Of a DNA stretch of 64,000 bases, positions 56,675 through 64,000 are shown piece after piece (the stretch's first letter is position 1; each line of letters opens with the position of its first letter). This DNA is from Shewanella holmiensis (lineage in GTDB: Bacteria > Pseudomonadota > Gammaproteobacteria > Enterobacterales > Shewanellaceae): positions 42,242 through 106,241 of the forward strand of contig NZ_JAMTCD010000015.1 of assembly GCF_025370255.1 (NCBI RefSeq), read 5' to 3'. Both the position numbers and the translations under genes were made by a program. Below the pieces are notes generated by a model. The model saw nothing but the letters and a program-made list of their open reading frames with translations, did not search any database and was not told where the DNA came from.

Positions 56675-57469
56675 TCACTTCGTGGTTTTATGCAGTAATA
56701 CCTCCACAGTAGGCATACCACTGTGAAATCGAAAATCATTATCTTCAGCAAGGATTAACTCAGCTTCTTTTATTCTAAAAAAATCGATACGTTCACTGAT
56801 ATCGCCACCAGCCACCTCTTCAGCCAAAGAGAGGTAATCTTGATAGTGGCGTGCTTCTGAACGTAATAAAGACGTATAAAACTTGGTTAACTCAGGGTCT
56901 AAATGCGGTGCCAACTTGGCAAATCGTTCACATGATCGGGCTTCAATAAATGCCCCAACAATTAGCTTATCAATGATGGTTAAGGGTTCATGGGTACGAA
57001 CATGACCTATCAATTGTCTGGCATACTGCCCTGCACGCATATTGGTATAGGCGATACCTCTATCAGTCATTATCTGCAAAACTTGTTCAAAATGATGAAA
57101 CTCTTCTTTAATCAGTCGTACCATTTTGCTCAGTAAATCCGCACTAATGGCTAAATGATGACTTGCCGCCAGATCATTAGTGATATCGTTTTTCTTAACA
57201 TCACGATTTAAAAATGCCTGCGCATCTCGGGTTTGACTATACACAAAATCTTCATATGGCTTGGCCCACGCTTTTAAAATATCAGCACTACTTTTATCAA
57301 TCGCATATTTACGGATCATCATCATTGCTGTTTGCGCGGCTTTTAATTCGCAATTGCAATGATCAATTAGCAACACGTTTAATTGTTCAGGCTTTTTAGC
57401 TGCTTGTATCCATGACTCGGGAGTTTCACAACCTAAAAACGCTTTTATGGGGGCAAGTAATTGCTGCAT
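56675..57469 (-). CDS. miaE: MiaE tRNA-(ms2io6A37) hydroxylase
   Basis: 264 residues from the ATG at 57469 with AGGA upstream; the TTG at 57490 is less likely. It is a ferritin-like four-helix di-iron enzyme: metal ligands in DHCNCELKAAQ, EEFHHFEQV, FIEARSCERF and SEARHYQDY. It hydroxylates the isopentenyl group of ms2i6A at position 37 of tRNAs reading UNN codons, and needs oxygen. Confidence 0.93.
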   Translation of the reverse strand: MQQLLAPIKAFLGCETPESWIQAAKKPEQLNVLLIDHCNCELKAAQTAMMMIRKYAIDKSSADILKAWAKPYEDFVYSQTRDAQAFLNRDVKKNDITNDLAASHHLAISADLLSKMVRLIKEEFHHFEQVLQIMTDRGIAYTNMRAGQYARQLIGHVRTHEPLTIIDKLIVGAFIEARSCERFAKLAPHLDPELTKFYTSLLRSEARHYQDYLSLAEEVAGGDISERIDFFRIKEAELILAEDNDFRFHSGMPTVEVLLHKTTK

Positions 57470-57490
57470 GAGTGAGATTATCCTTTTCAA

Positions 57491-57801
57491 TCTAGGCTGA
57501 CATATTACCTATCCGGTGGTTTTTTCTGAAGACAAAAACACAATACCGCTTGACGAAACGCTTTTTATGTTCAATAAATAGTCTAGGCGCAGTTAAATTT
57601 AACTAAACATTAACAAGCGCATCAATCACCTTAAGTGGATAGACTTCAAATTGGGAATGAGGTCATTACTTAGCAAGTTTACTACTCAATTTTGTAGCGC
57701 TAAGTATGTGTTGGACTGATTAAGGCGATTGTAAAGAGCTGTAGTCAGTTCGTCTGTAGTTTGGCGAACTTGTAGTAATGTGCTAAACAAGGATAACAAT
57801 A
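57491..57801. other. Gene-free stretch upstream of miaE and the Yip1 gene
   Basis: A divergent promoter region. No ORF is seen. One short inverted repeat (AGTTCG / CGAACT, 57747-57770) lies ~30 bp before the Yip1-family start and could be an operator; the evidence is thin. Confidence 0.4.
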
Positions 57802-58398
57802 ATGATACTAAATCACTTAATGGGGCTATACACCCATCCTAAACAAGAGTGGCAAACGATTGAAAAAAACCATGAGGCATTAAAAAGTAGCTTAAGTCAT
57901 GTACTGCTAATTGCCCTCATACCTGCTATTTGTTCATATTTTGCAACAGCGCACATCGGCTGGAATCCAGGCGCTGGCGAACCGTTATTTTTAACCAGTG
58001 AAAGTGCAATGTTTATGTCAGTTGGCATGTACTTCGGTTTAATTGCTGGCGTGATGGCATTAGCTTATCTGGCTTATTGGATGGGTAAAACCTTTGATGC
58101 TAGCCCAACATATACTCAAGCTGTAGAATTAGCAGCGTATACAGCAACACCATTATTCATGGTGGGGTTTGCGGCGCTGTATCCAGTCTTGTGGTTTATC
58201 ATGGTCGTTGGTTTAGTCGGCTTAGCTTACTCAGTGTATTTACTTTATGCTGGCGTACCTATCATCATGAATATTCCTGAAGAAAAAGGCTTCATTTATG
58301 CTAGCTCAGTAGTCACGGCAGGATTAGTGTTGTTAGTTGCTTTAATGGCTTCTAGTGTTATTTTATGGAGCTTAGGCTTTGGGCCTATGATGCAATAG
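57802..58398 (+). CDS. Yip1-family inner-membrane protein
   Basis: 198 residues with five predicted membrane helices and a short cytoplasmic start (MGLYTHPKQEWQTIEKN), the Yip1/YohC layout. The function is unknown in bacteria. AAGGA precedes the ATG; monocistronic with a strong terminator. Confidence 0.82.
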   Translation: MILNHLMGLYTHPKQEWQTIEKNHEALKSSLSHVLLIALIPAICSYFATAHIGWNPGAGEPLFLTSESAMFMSVGMYFGLIAGVMALAYLAYWMGKTFDASPTYTQAVELAAYTATPLFMVGFAALYPVLWFIMVVGLVGLAYSVYLLYAGVPIIMNIPEEKGFIYASSVVTAGLVLLVALMASSVILWSLGFGPMMQ

Positions 58399-58445
58399 TC
58401 ATCATGCTAACAAAATAAATTTGAAAGTTATTTTGTTAAATTAAT

Positions 58446-58485
58446 CCCAATAAAAAACCAGTCGTTAGACTGGTTTTTTATTGGG
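58446..58485. terminator. Bidirectional terminator between the Yip1 gene and fabB
   Basis: A perfect 18-bp stem (CCCAATAAAAAACCAGTC and its complement) with a GTTA loop, with T tracts in both directions. Confidence 0.95.
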
Positions 58486-58511
58486 TCTTCAGCAACAAAC
58501 TAAATCAATAA

Positions 58512-59723
58512 TTACTTATATTTACGAAGAATTAATGTTGCGTTTGTACCACCAAAACCAAAGCTATTGCTCATTATGGTGGTTAACTCTGTTTGACGTA
58601 GCTCACGCACAACAGGAATATCTTTAGCTTGTTCATCAAGGTTGTCGATGTTGATGCTTGGCGCAATAAAACTATTTTCCATCATTAACATACTATAAAT
58701 CGCTTCATGAACACCCGCGGCGCCTAGAGCATGTCCTGTAAGCGACTTAGTTGACGCTACAGGCGGAATATTGTCTTTAAACACTGCCCGCAAAGCTTCG
58801 AGTTCACGCACGTCACCAACAGGTGTTGAGGTACCGTGTGAATTCACGTAATCAATTGGAGTATCAACATCGGCTAACGCCATTTGCATACAACGAACAG
58901 CGCCTTCACCCGATGGCGCAACCATGTCATAACCATCAGAAGATGCGCCATAGCCGACTACTTCAGCATAAATCTTTGCCCCACGCGCTAAAGCGTGTTC
59001 TAACTCTTCAACAACAACTATTCCGCCGCCGCCAGATATAACAAAGCCATCACGGTCAGCATCATAGGTACGAGACGCTTTTGTCGGATTATCATTGTAC
59101 TTAGTTGATAACGCGCCCATCGCATCAAAGCCCATGGTGAGTGTCCAATCAACCTCTTCAGCGCCACCGGCAAATACCATATCTTGCTTACCCATTTGAA
59201 TAAGCTCAACAGCATGTCCGATACAATGTGCTGATGTAGCACATGCAGAACTAATTGAGTAGTTAACACCTTTAATTTTAAACGGCGTTGCTAAACAAGC
59301 ACTGGCTGTACTGGCCATAATACGTGGCACAATGTAAGGACCAACACGCTTTACGCCTTTTTCACGTAACGTATCAGCAGCTTGTACCTGATTAGAAGAT
59401 GACGCACCACCAGTGCCCACTACCAAACCAACACGAAAATCTGAGTACTGCTCTTCGGTTAAGTTAGCATCGGTTATCGCTTCTTGCATGGCGATATAAG
59501 CATAAGCCGCCGCATCACCCATGAAGCGTAACGCTTTACGGTCAATGTGATCTGCTGGGTTGATTTTGATATCACCCCAAACGTGGCTACGTAACTGCAT
59601 TTCTTCAAACTGATCCGAATGGGTAATACCACTACGGCCAGCTTTAAGTGAATCTAGAACTTCTTGCTTGTTGTTACCGATACTTGAAACTACACCTAGA
59701 CCGGTGATCACGACTCTTTTCAT
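58512..59723 (-). CDS. fabB: Beta-ketoacyl-ACP synthase I
   Basis: 403 residues, E. coli FabB being 406. The Cys-His-His triad is visible: Cys in [14 protein letters not shown], His in [12 protein letters not shown], His in [12 protein letters not shown]. It is required for unsaturated fatty-acid elongation. Divergent from mnmC, as in E. coli. Confidence 0.97.
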   Translation of the reverse strand: MKRVVITGLGVVSSIGNNKQEVLDSLKAGRSGITHSDQFEEMQLRSHVWGDIKINPADHIDRKALRFMGDAAAYAYIAMQEAITDANLTEEQYSDFRVGLVVGTGGASSSNQVQAADTLREKGVKRVGPYIVPRIMASTASACLATPFKIKGVNYSISSACATSAHCIGHAVELIQMGKQDMVFAGGAEEVDWTLTMGFDAMGALSTKYNDNPTKASRTYDADRDGFVISGGGGIVVVEELEHALARGAKIYAEVVGYGASSDGYDMVAPSGEGAVRCMQMALADVDTPIDYVNSHGTSTPVGDVRELEALRAVFKDNIPPVASTKSLTGHALGAAGVHEAIYSMLMMENSFIAPSINIDNLDEQAKDIPVVRELRQTELTTIMSNSFGFGGTNATLILRKYK

Positions 59724-59854
59724 TATTTGATATCCATTTGGTAGATGTCGGCACTTAATTGCGGCAATAATATCTGTTTTAGTGCTTTTAAGTGGTCAGC
59801 TTTCCATAAACACAGGTAAAATAATGCCAATTATTCCTGTTTGAGTAAAATTTT

Positions 59855-61849
59855 TTGAGTAAAAGCACTAATTTATTCATCGTAAATCATTATAAACAAT
59901 ACCTCCAGCAGCTTATTCTGACAGGAGAAGAGGCGGCAACCCATGACTTAGTCCATATTGGCCACATTGGATTAATGCAACCTGAAAACCTACATGATTT
60001 AATCGATGCATTTACTCAAGTGACTCAAAGTGGCTCAACATTACCCTCGCCACGATTACACATCAGTTTATTAACGGGACACATTCAGGCACAACAAATG
60101 GAATTTACCCATTTTGTGACCACGCTAACACAAACGTTAACCCCGTTGATTAAAGACATTGCGATTGCGCCAATAGAAGGTTGCCAGCGGCTAAACCTAC
60201 TAAGCAACGTTACCATTGACTGCTATTTTGGCTCGCCGATTGAACAGTTAAACGCCATCGCGAACCATCGCCAAACTGTTCAACATTGGTTTGTCGCCAG
60301 TAGTACGTTGCTGCCGACAGTCAGGGATCACTTTTACTCATCGGCAGCAATATGGCAACTAGGTAGACTTAGCAATGATAATGCTGCGTTGAGTATTTAT
60401 GATATTGACCAACACGCGATAGAGCCTTTAGCTAACGAGTTAAAAGCTATCATCAAACACTGTGGATTTCAGTTATTAGATCAACACCAGCCCCTTTCAA
60501 ATGAGGTTGATGTCATAGCATGTCAGGAGCGCCTGGCGCTTAGAAATCAACAGCAAGCAAATTTTGCTTATCAAGGCTCATTAACCCCGCCACTCATTGC
60601 TGACACCATTGGTATTATCGGTGGTGGGATTGCCAGTGCATCACTTGCCCTATCGCTAGCTGAAAGAGGCAGAAATGTTGTACTTTATTGTCAAGATAAC
60701 ATGCTGGCACAGGGGGCTTCAGGAAACCGCCAAGGAGCCATTTATCCATTATTAACCCCAGAAAATAATGCTCTCAGCCGATTTTACCAGCAGGCTTTTT
60801 TGTATAGCCGCCAACGCGTTCAACGCCTCATTAGCCAAGGTTTTACACCAAGTCATGACTTCTGTGGGGTGTTACACACAGGCTTTGATGAGCGAACGAC
60901 AGCAAGGCTTGCTAAAATCATCGAAGGTCAGGCATGGCCAAGTGACATCGCCCTACCCGTATCGGCATTGCAGGCCAGTCAAATTGCTGGGGTTGAAATT
61001 AACCAAGACGGCTTATTCTATCCATTAGGTGGCTGGATATGCCCTCATGAGTTTGCCAAGGCATCTCTTGAGCTAGCGTCAACCTTAAGTAACATCACCA
61101 TTAAATTTCATTGTAAAATTGACAACATCACCCATTCTGACAATGGCTGGGTGTTATATACAGAATCAAACACCAGCCCAATAGGCCAGCACAAACAATT
61201 AGTACTGGCTAATGGTGAAACCTTAACCCAGTTTAGCCAAACAGCCCAAATCCCATTGAGTGGGTTTAGAGGGCAAGTGAGTCATGTGCCCTCTCAAGGT
61301 CAATTAGCACAGCTCAAAACCGTTATTTGTGCCAATGGTTACCTCACACCAGCCCACGAACACCTTCATTGTGTGGGAGCAAGTTATGTTAAAAATCCCG
61401 AGAATCTAACGTTTTGCCCGATAGAACAACATGAAAACGGTCAAAAAATGCGTCAAAGCTTTGCTGATGTCAGTTGGCCAAATGACATTGATACCCGTAA
61501 TAATGATGCCAGAGTGGGTGTGAGAATGGTCAGTCGTGATCATTTTCCTGTTATGGGTTTTGCGACAGACATGGAAAAATTAAACCAGCGCTATCAAATC
61601 CAATTAAACAGTAATGATAAACCCAGTTTGTGGCAGCGGTATTGGCAAACGACTCCTGCACCAGTTCATGATGGACTCTTTGTTTTAGGCGGGTTTGGTT
61701 CTCGGGGGTTAAGTTCAGCGCCTCTAGTCGCCGAATGTCTTGCAGCAAACTTATGTGGCGAGGTGATACCAGTAGGCTTAGACACCCAAACGTTACTTAA
61801 CCCAAATCGAATGTGGATGCGAAAATTACTCAAAGGCAAAGCGATATAA
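59855..61849 (+). CDS. mnmC: MnmC with decayed methyltransferase domain
   Basis: 664 residues from a TTG; no ribosome site is obvious and a stop lies 9 nt upstream. The C-terminal FAD oxidase domain (from ~250) is intact: IGIIGGGIASASLALSLAERG, GASGNRQGAIYPLL, GFGSRGLSSAP, NPNRMWMRKLLKGKA. The N-terminal ~240 residues align with MnmC's methyltransferase domain (RLHIS; PIEGCQRLNLL; DCYFGSPIEQL) but the SAM loop ESGFGTG is HIGHIGL, the DGFAP catalytic segment is absent, and ~40 N-terminal residues are missing. It would still convert cmnm5U34 to nm5U34; the methylation step is doubtful. Confidence 0.88.
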   Translation: MSKSTNLFIVNHYKQYLQQLILTGEEAATHDLVHIGHIGLMQPENLHDLIDAFTQVTQSGSTLPSPRLHISLLTGHIQAQQMEFTHFVTTLTQTLTPLIKDIAIAPIEGCQRLNLLSNVTIDCYFGSPIEQLNAIANHRQTVQHWFVASSTLLPTVRDHFYSSAAIWQLGRLSNDNAALSIYDIDQHAIEPLANELKAIIKHCGFQLLDQHQPLSNEVDVIACQERLALRNQQQANFAYQGSLTPPLIADTIGIIGGGIASASLALSLAERGRNVVLYCQDNMLAQGASGNRQGAIYPLLTPENNALSRFYQQAFLYSRQRVQRLISQGFTPSHDFCGVLHTGFDERTTARLAKIIEGQAWPSDIALPVSALQASQIAGVEINQDGLFYPLGGWICPHEFAKASLELASTLSNITIKFHCKIDNITHSDNGWVLYTESNTSPIGQHKQLVLANGETLTQFSQTAQIPLSGFRGQVSHVPSQGQLAQLKTVICANGYLTPAHEHLHCVGASYVKNPENLTFCPIEQHENGQKMRQSFADVSWPNDIDTRNNDARVGVRMVSRDHFPVMGFATDMEKLNQRYQIQLNSNDKPSLWQRYWQTTPAPVHDGLFVLGGFGSRGLSSAPLVAECLAANLCGEVIPVGLDTQTLLNPNRMWMRKLLKGKAI

Positions 61850-62033
61850 ATTCGATGTTTAAAGATTTAAACGTTACGTTTATTTGGAAAATAAGCGTAT
61901 TGGAAGATTTGTTTTTATAAAAGTTTGCCCTGACCAGACTAAATTTTAAAACTCAGTTAAATTTTCATAGACGTCAGATTGACTTCAAGTGCCAATGATC
62001 AAGCTAGACGCCGCAAGCATCTCCATGTGGGCT
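61850..62033. other. Gene-free stretch after mnmC
   Basis: AT-rich DNA with no ORF or convincing terminator. Confidence 0.4.
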
Positions 62034-62039
62034 TAACCA

Positions 62040-62540
62040 AAACAATAACATCCATGTTAAACAGCCAGTTCGGCATCCATGCCTCTCGCTCAAAAATGTT
62101 TCACTTAGTGAAACTTCGCCCTGTTTTGGATACTCGCTGGATCATCTGCACCTGAATTTTTGTTTCTTCGATTTAGCTTCATTGTTGGCTGCTCGAAAGA
62201 GCTATATAAAACAGAAGTTAGCTTATTTTTGGACAAAAGTGTGTAGGCCTTCGAATGAAGGCGTTGGCATTTTGAGCTTATAACATTTGGCTGAGTTGGA
62301 ATTGGGCTTTGTGTTTAAAGTCGAATCTTCATTGTTGTTAAAAGCCTGCGGCTCGCTTATGTGCAGATACTGCTTCGGGACGCTATGCGTCATCCCTGAC
62401 CGCTTAACGAAAACATCCCTGTTTTCGATACCCTCAGCCGCATCTACACTTGATTACTTGGTTATTTGATCTCTTCGATTTAACCTTTCGGGTATCAATC
62501 GGACAATAAAAAGCTAAATCGTTTTTGGACAGGAATCGTT
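62040..62540. repeat. Two diverged ~300-bp repeat copies with many small palindromes
   Basis: Blocks recur at ~300-bp spacing: CCTGTTTT-GATAC...CATCT-CAC-TGA at 62120 and 62418, TCTTCGATTTA at 62165 and 62472, and TTTTTGGACA at 62226 and 62522. Each copy carries short perfect inverted repeats: AACATCCATGTT (62047), GGCATCCATGCC (62072), GTTTCACTTAGTGAAAC (62098), GACGCTATGCGTC (62379) and CGAAAACATCCCTGTTTTCG (62408). No coding potential is seen. Confidence 0.65.
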
Positions 62541-62768
62541 TAGAGCTTAGGCTCTAGACTATACGGTTCACATTATCATTACTAATGGCTATCTTAAGAA
62601 AGTGGAATTATGTTCACTAAGAGACAGGTAGGTCGCAGTTCACTCTCGAAGCACAAGCTAGCCAAAGAGTGTAGATTAGGTGTTCTAAATGCGCCCCCCT
62701 GTCCGGAGCCCTATGCAGGTTGGTGTTGGGAGGCTTGAAACTTCCGGCCTCCTGATTATGTTTATATA
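62541..62768. other. Gene-free stretch with a GGAGGC/GCCTCC hairpin
   Basis: No ORF. It contains a C-rich patch (GCGCCCCCCTG near 62690) and an inverted repeat GGAGGC / GCCTCC at ~62730-62753 between the repeats and the lipoprotein gene. A structured RNA or a weak terminator is possible. Confidence 0.35.
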
Positions 62769-63254
62769 CTAAAAGTCATCACTTTGATTAGATCTTAGAT
62801 AGCTTTCTAAGTTTGCAGATATTGAATCAAACAGAGCAAGAACTTCGTTATAACCACTAACCGTAGGTTTATCCCAGCGACATGTTTGCCCTGGTACAAT
62901 ACCTTTATTTAATACTAGTTCTAATTTTGCGCGATTATCTCTTGCTAAAAATTTAAGTGTATAGTTTGAGGGGCATTGTATTGAAGCAATACCATCTGAA
63001 AGAGTCCATGAAACAATTCCCTTACCGATATACTTTCCTTCATCAATATCAGACACTCTTACAACTGAAGTGCTGTCACCAAAAGATTCAGCAAAAAAGT
63101 CTCTCGCTTTCTTAAAAACTTGCTCCTGATCAATCGCAAGATCTTCATAGATATACTCTTTAGGCTGAATATCTTGATCAGATACTTGCTGCATAGATGT
63201 TGTTGCACATCCACTTAGCCCTACTAAAACTACAAATGCGAATAGATTTTTCAA
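62769..63254 (-). CDS. Predicted lipoprotein, DUF4468-like
   Basis: 161 residues from a TTG with a perfect AAGGAG upstream. The signal peptide ends in VGLSGC (lipobox). The mature part has one alpha/beta domain (VFKKARDFFAESF, YIGKGIVSW, LKFLARDNRAKLELV) resembling DUF4468 proteins of TBP-like fold. The function is unknown. Confidence 0.7.
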   Translation of the reverse strand: MKNLFAFVVLVGLSGCATTSMQQVSDQDIQPKEYIYEDLAIDQEQVFKKARDFFAESFGDSTSVVRVSDIDEGKYIGKGIVSWTLSDGIASIQCPSNYTLKFLARDNRAKLELVLNKGIVPGQTCRWDKPTVSGYNEVLALFDSISANLESYLRSNQSDDF

Positions 63255-63611
63255 ATTTATCTCCTTATTTTGATATTTTTAGATTCACATAAAAGCTTAT
63301 TAAGCCACAATAATTCAGACACTTAAAAAGTCGTCAGCAGTTTGTTAAGCATAAAGAAAAACAGTTTATCGCTCTTTTTTCTCACGGATTGCGGTGTGAA
63401 ATTATAACGGTATATTGCTCTAGTACTAAAAAGATCATATCACCCAATAAATCAGAAAATATTAGGCTATATTAGCTGTTCTCCGATTCATCCATTTATC
63501 TCGGGAACTAGGAACTAGTTATGGGACAGAAATGACTTAAAGTGATTAAAATGGACATATACGCTCCGCTGTCAGAAATTATTAGTCCGGAGGTTTGATG
63601 TTAGGGAACGG
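63255..63611. other. Gene-free stretch
   Basis: AT-rich DNA between two minus-strand genes. I see no ORF, RNA gene or repeat that I can support. Confidence 0.4.
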
Positions 63612-63977
63612 TCACGTTTTATGTGACGACAGATCATCACCCCGCTGTGCACTTTCTGTTTTATCTTCTGGTTCGAACATCTTAGTGGCAGAGGTGTTTG
63701 TAGTTTGAATTGCTCTTTTAAAAGTTACTAAAGTTTTACTAGAGTCATTTAATTCGTTGTTAAGCACCTCTATGATTTCAGATCTTAACACATTGAAATT
63801 ACATAGGTAATCAGTTGGTACTATAATTCTTTTGGGGTTGTAGTGGTAGTCTATTCCTTCTCGCATTTTTTCAATAAGTTTAAAATATAGATTTTCTAAT
63901 CGTGCACTATTCGAGTCTGAGCTTATTACATAAAATTTATCCATTGCTATTACTAGTTTTTTACTAATATCAAACAT
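63612..63977 (-). CDS. Hypothetical protein
   Basis: 121 residues with an ATG at 63977 and a weak GAG-type ribosome site. The first ~95 residues look foldable (mixed alpha/beta, no signal peptide or membrane helix), and the tail is charged and polar. No family recognised. The base composition is AT-rich like the surrounding accessory DNA. Coding status is plausible but unproven. Confidence 0.45.
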   Translation of the reverse strand: MFDISKKLVIAMDKFYVISSDSNSARLENLYFKLIEKMREGIDYHYNPKRIIVPTDYLCNFNVLRSEIIEVLNNELNDSSKTLVTFKRAIQTTNTSATKMFEPEDKTESAQRGDDLSSHKT

Positions 63978-64000
63978 TTCTCGTCTGACTTGGAGTGCGC

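Noticed and set aside
62287..62469. 60-residue plus-strand ORF in the repeat region
   Set aside because: It crosses repeat blocks and palindromes, has no ribosome site and an improbable composition.

Overview
The window looks like a chromosomal segment of a Shewanella-type marine gammaproteobacterium (Alteromonadales). The case rests on moderately AT-rich DNA, the gene order tig-clpP-clpX-lon-hupB-ppiD, a pspF / pspABC-ycjXF pair beside sapABCDF and fabV, a Pla-1/cef (VolA-like) surface lipase, and miaE and mnmC. No phage, plasmid or CRISPR region was seen. The species cannot be fixed from sequence reading alone.

Layout. 1-2.8 kb: two tandem genes of a secreted CxxCH protein family (the first is cut by the window edge and fused to a beta-helix remnant). 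3.1-9.2 kb: AraC regulator, sohB, VolA-like lipase, yciK, ComEA-like protein. 9.3-14.6 kb: envelope-stress unit pspABC-ycjX-ycjF with divergent pspF and a sigma-54 promoter. 14.7-21.3 kb: sapABCDF and fabV. 21.4-31.0 kb: an AraC/GyrI regulator and the proteostasis block ppiD, hupB, lon (with a sigma-32-like promoter), clpX, clpP, tig. 31.3-31.8 kb: tRNA-Pro, a tRNA remnant, tRNA-Arg and tRNA-His behind a stringent-type promoter. 32.0-32.9 kb: folD.

32.9-53.8 kb is the accessory heart of the window: a Syp-like regulated exopolysaccharide locus. A hybrid kinase with HPt domain and a sigma-54 response regulator (SypF/SypG-like) are followed by a REC-PP2C phosphatase and an RsbW-like kinase (together a split SypE), a STAS protein with Ser56 (SypA-like), an outer-membrane export lipoprotein, a chain-length protein, a polymerase/ligase, a flippase, a GT2 glycosyltransferase, a three-domain fusion (degenerate sugar-phosphate transferase + WecG/TagA + intact sugar-phosphate transferase), a degenerate nucleotidyltransferase fused to another degenerate sugar-phosphate-transferase-like tail, a glycerol-3-phosphate cytidylyltransferase (TagD-like) and a CDP-glycerol glycerophosphotransferase (TagB/F-like). 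Four transcription units of the locus each have a sigma-54-type promoter, with TTGCA-type palindromes at about 60-100 bp upstream. This looks like one coordinated regulon. The gene content predicts a polysaccharide carrying glycerol phosphate, assembled by steps that resemble the wall-teichoic-acid linkage pathway of Gram-positives.

53.8-61.9 kb returns to housekeeping genes: cysS, ppiB, lpxH, miaE, a Yip1-family protein, fabB, and an mnmC whose methyltransferase domain appears to have decayed. 61.9-64.0 kb is gene-poor, with diverged ~300-bp repeats, many small palindromes, a DUF4468-like lipoprotein and a hypothetical ORF.
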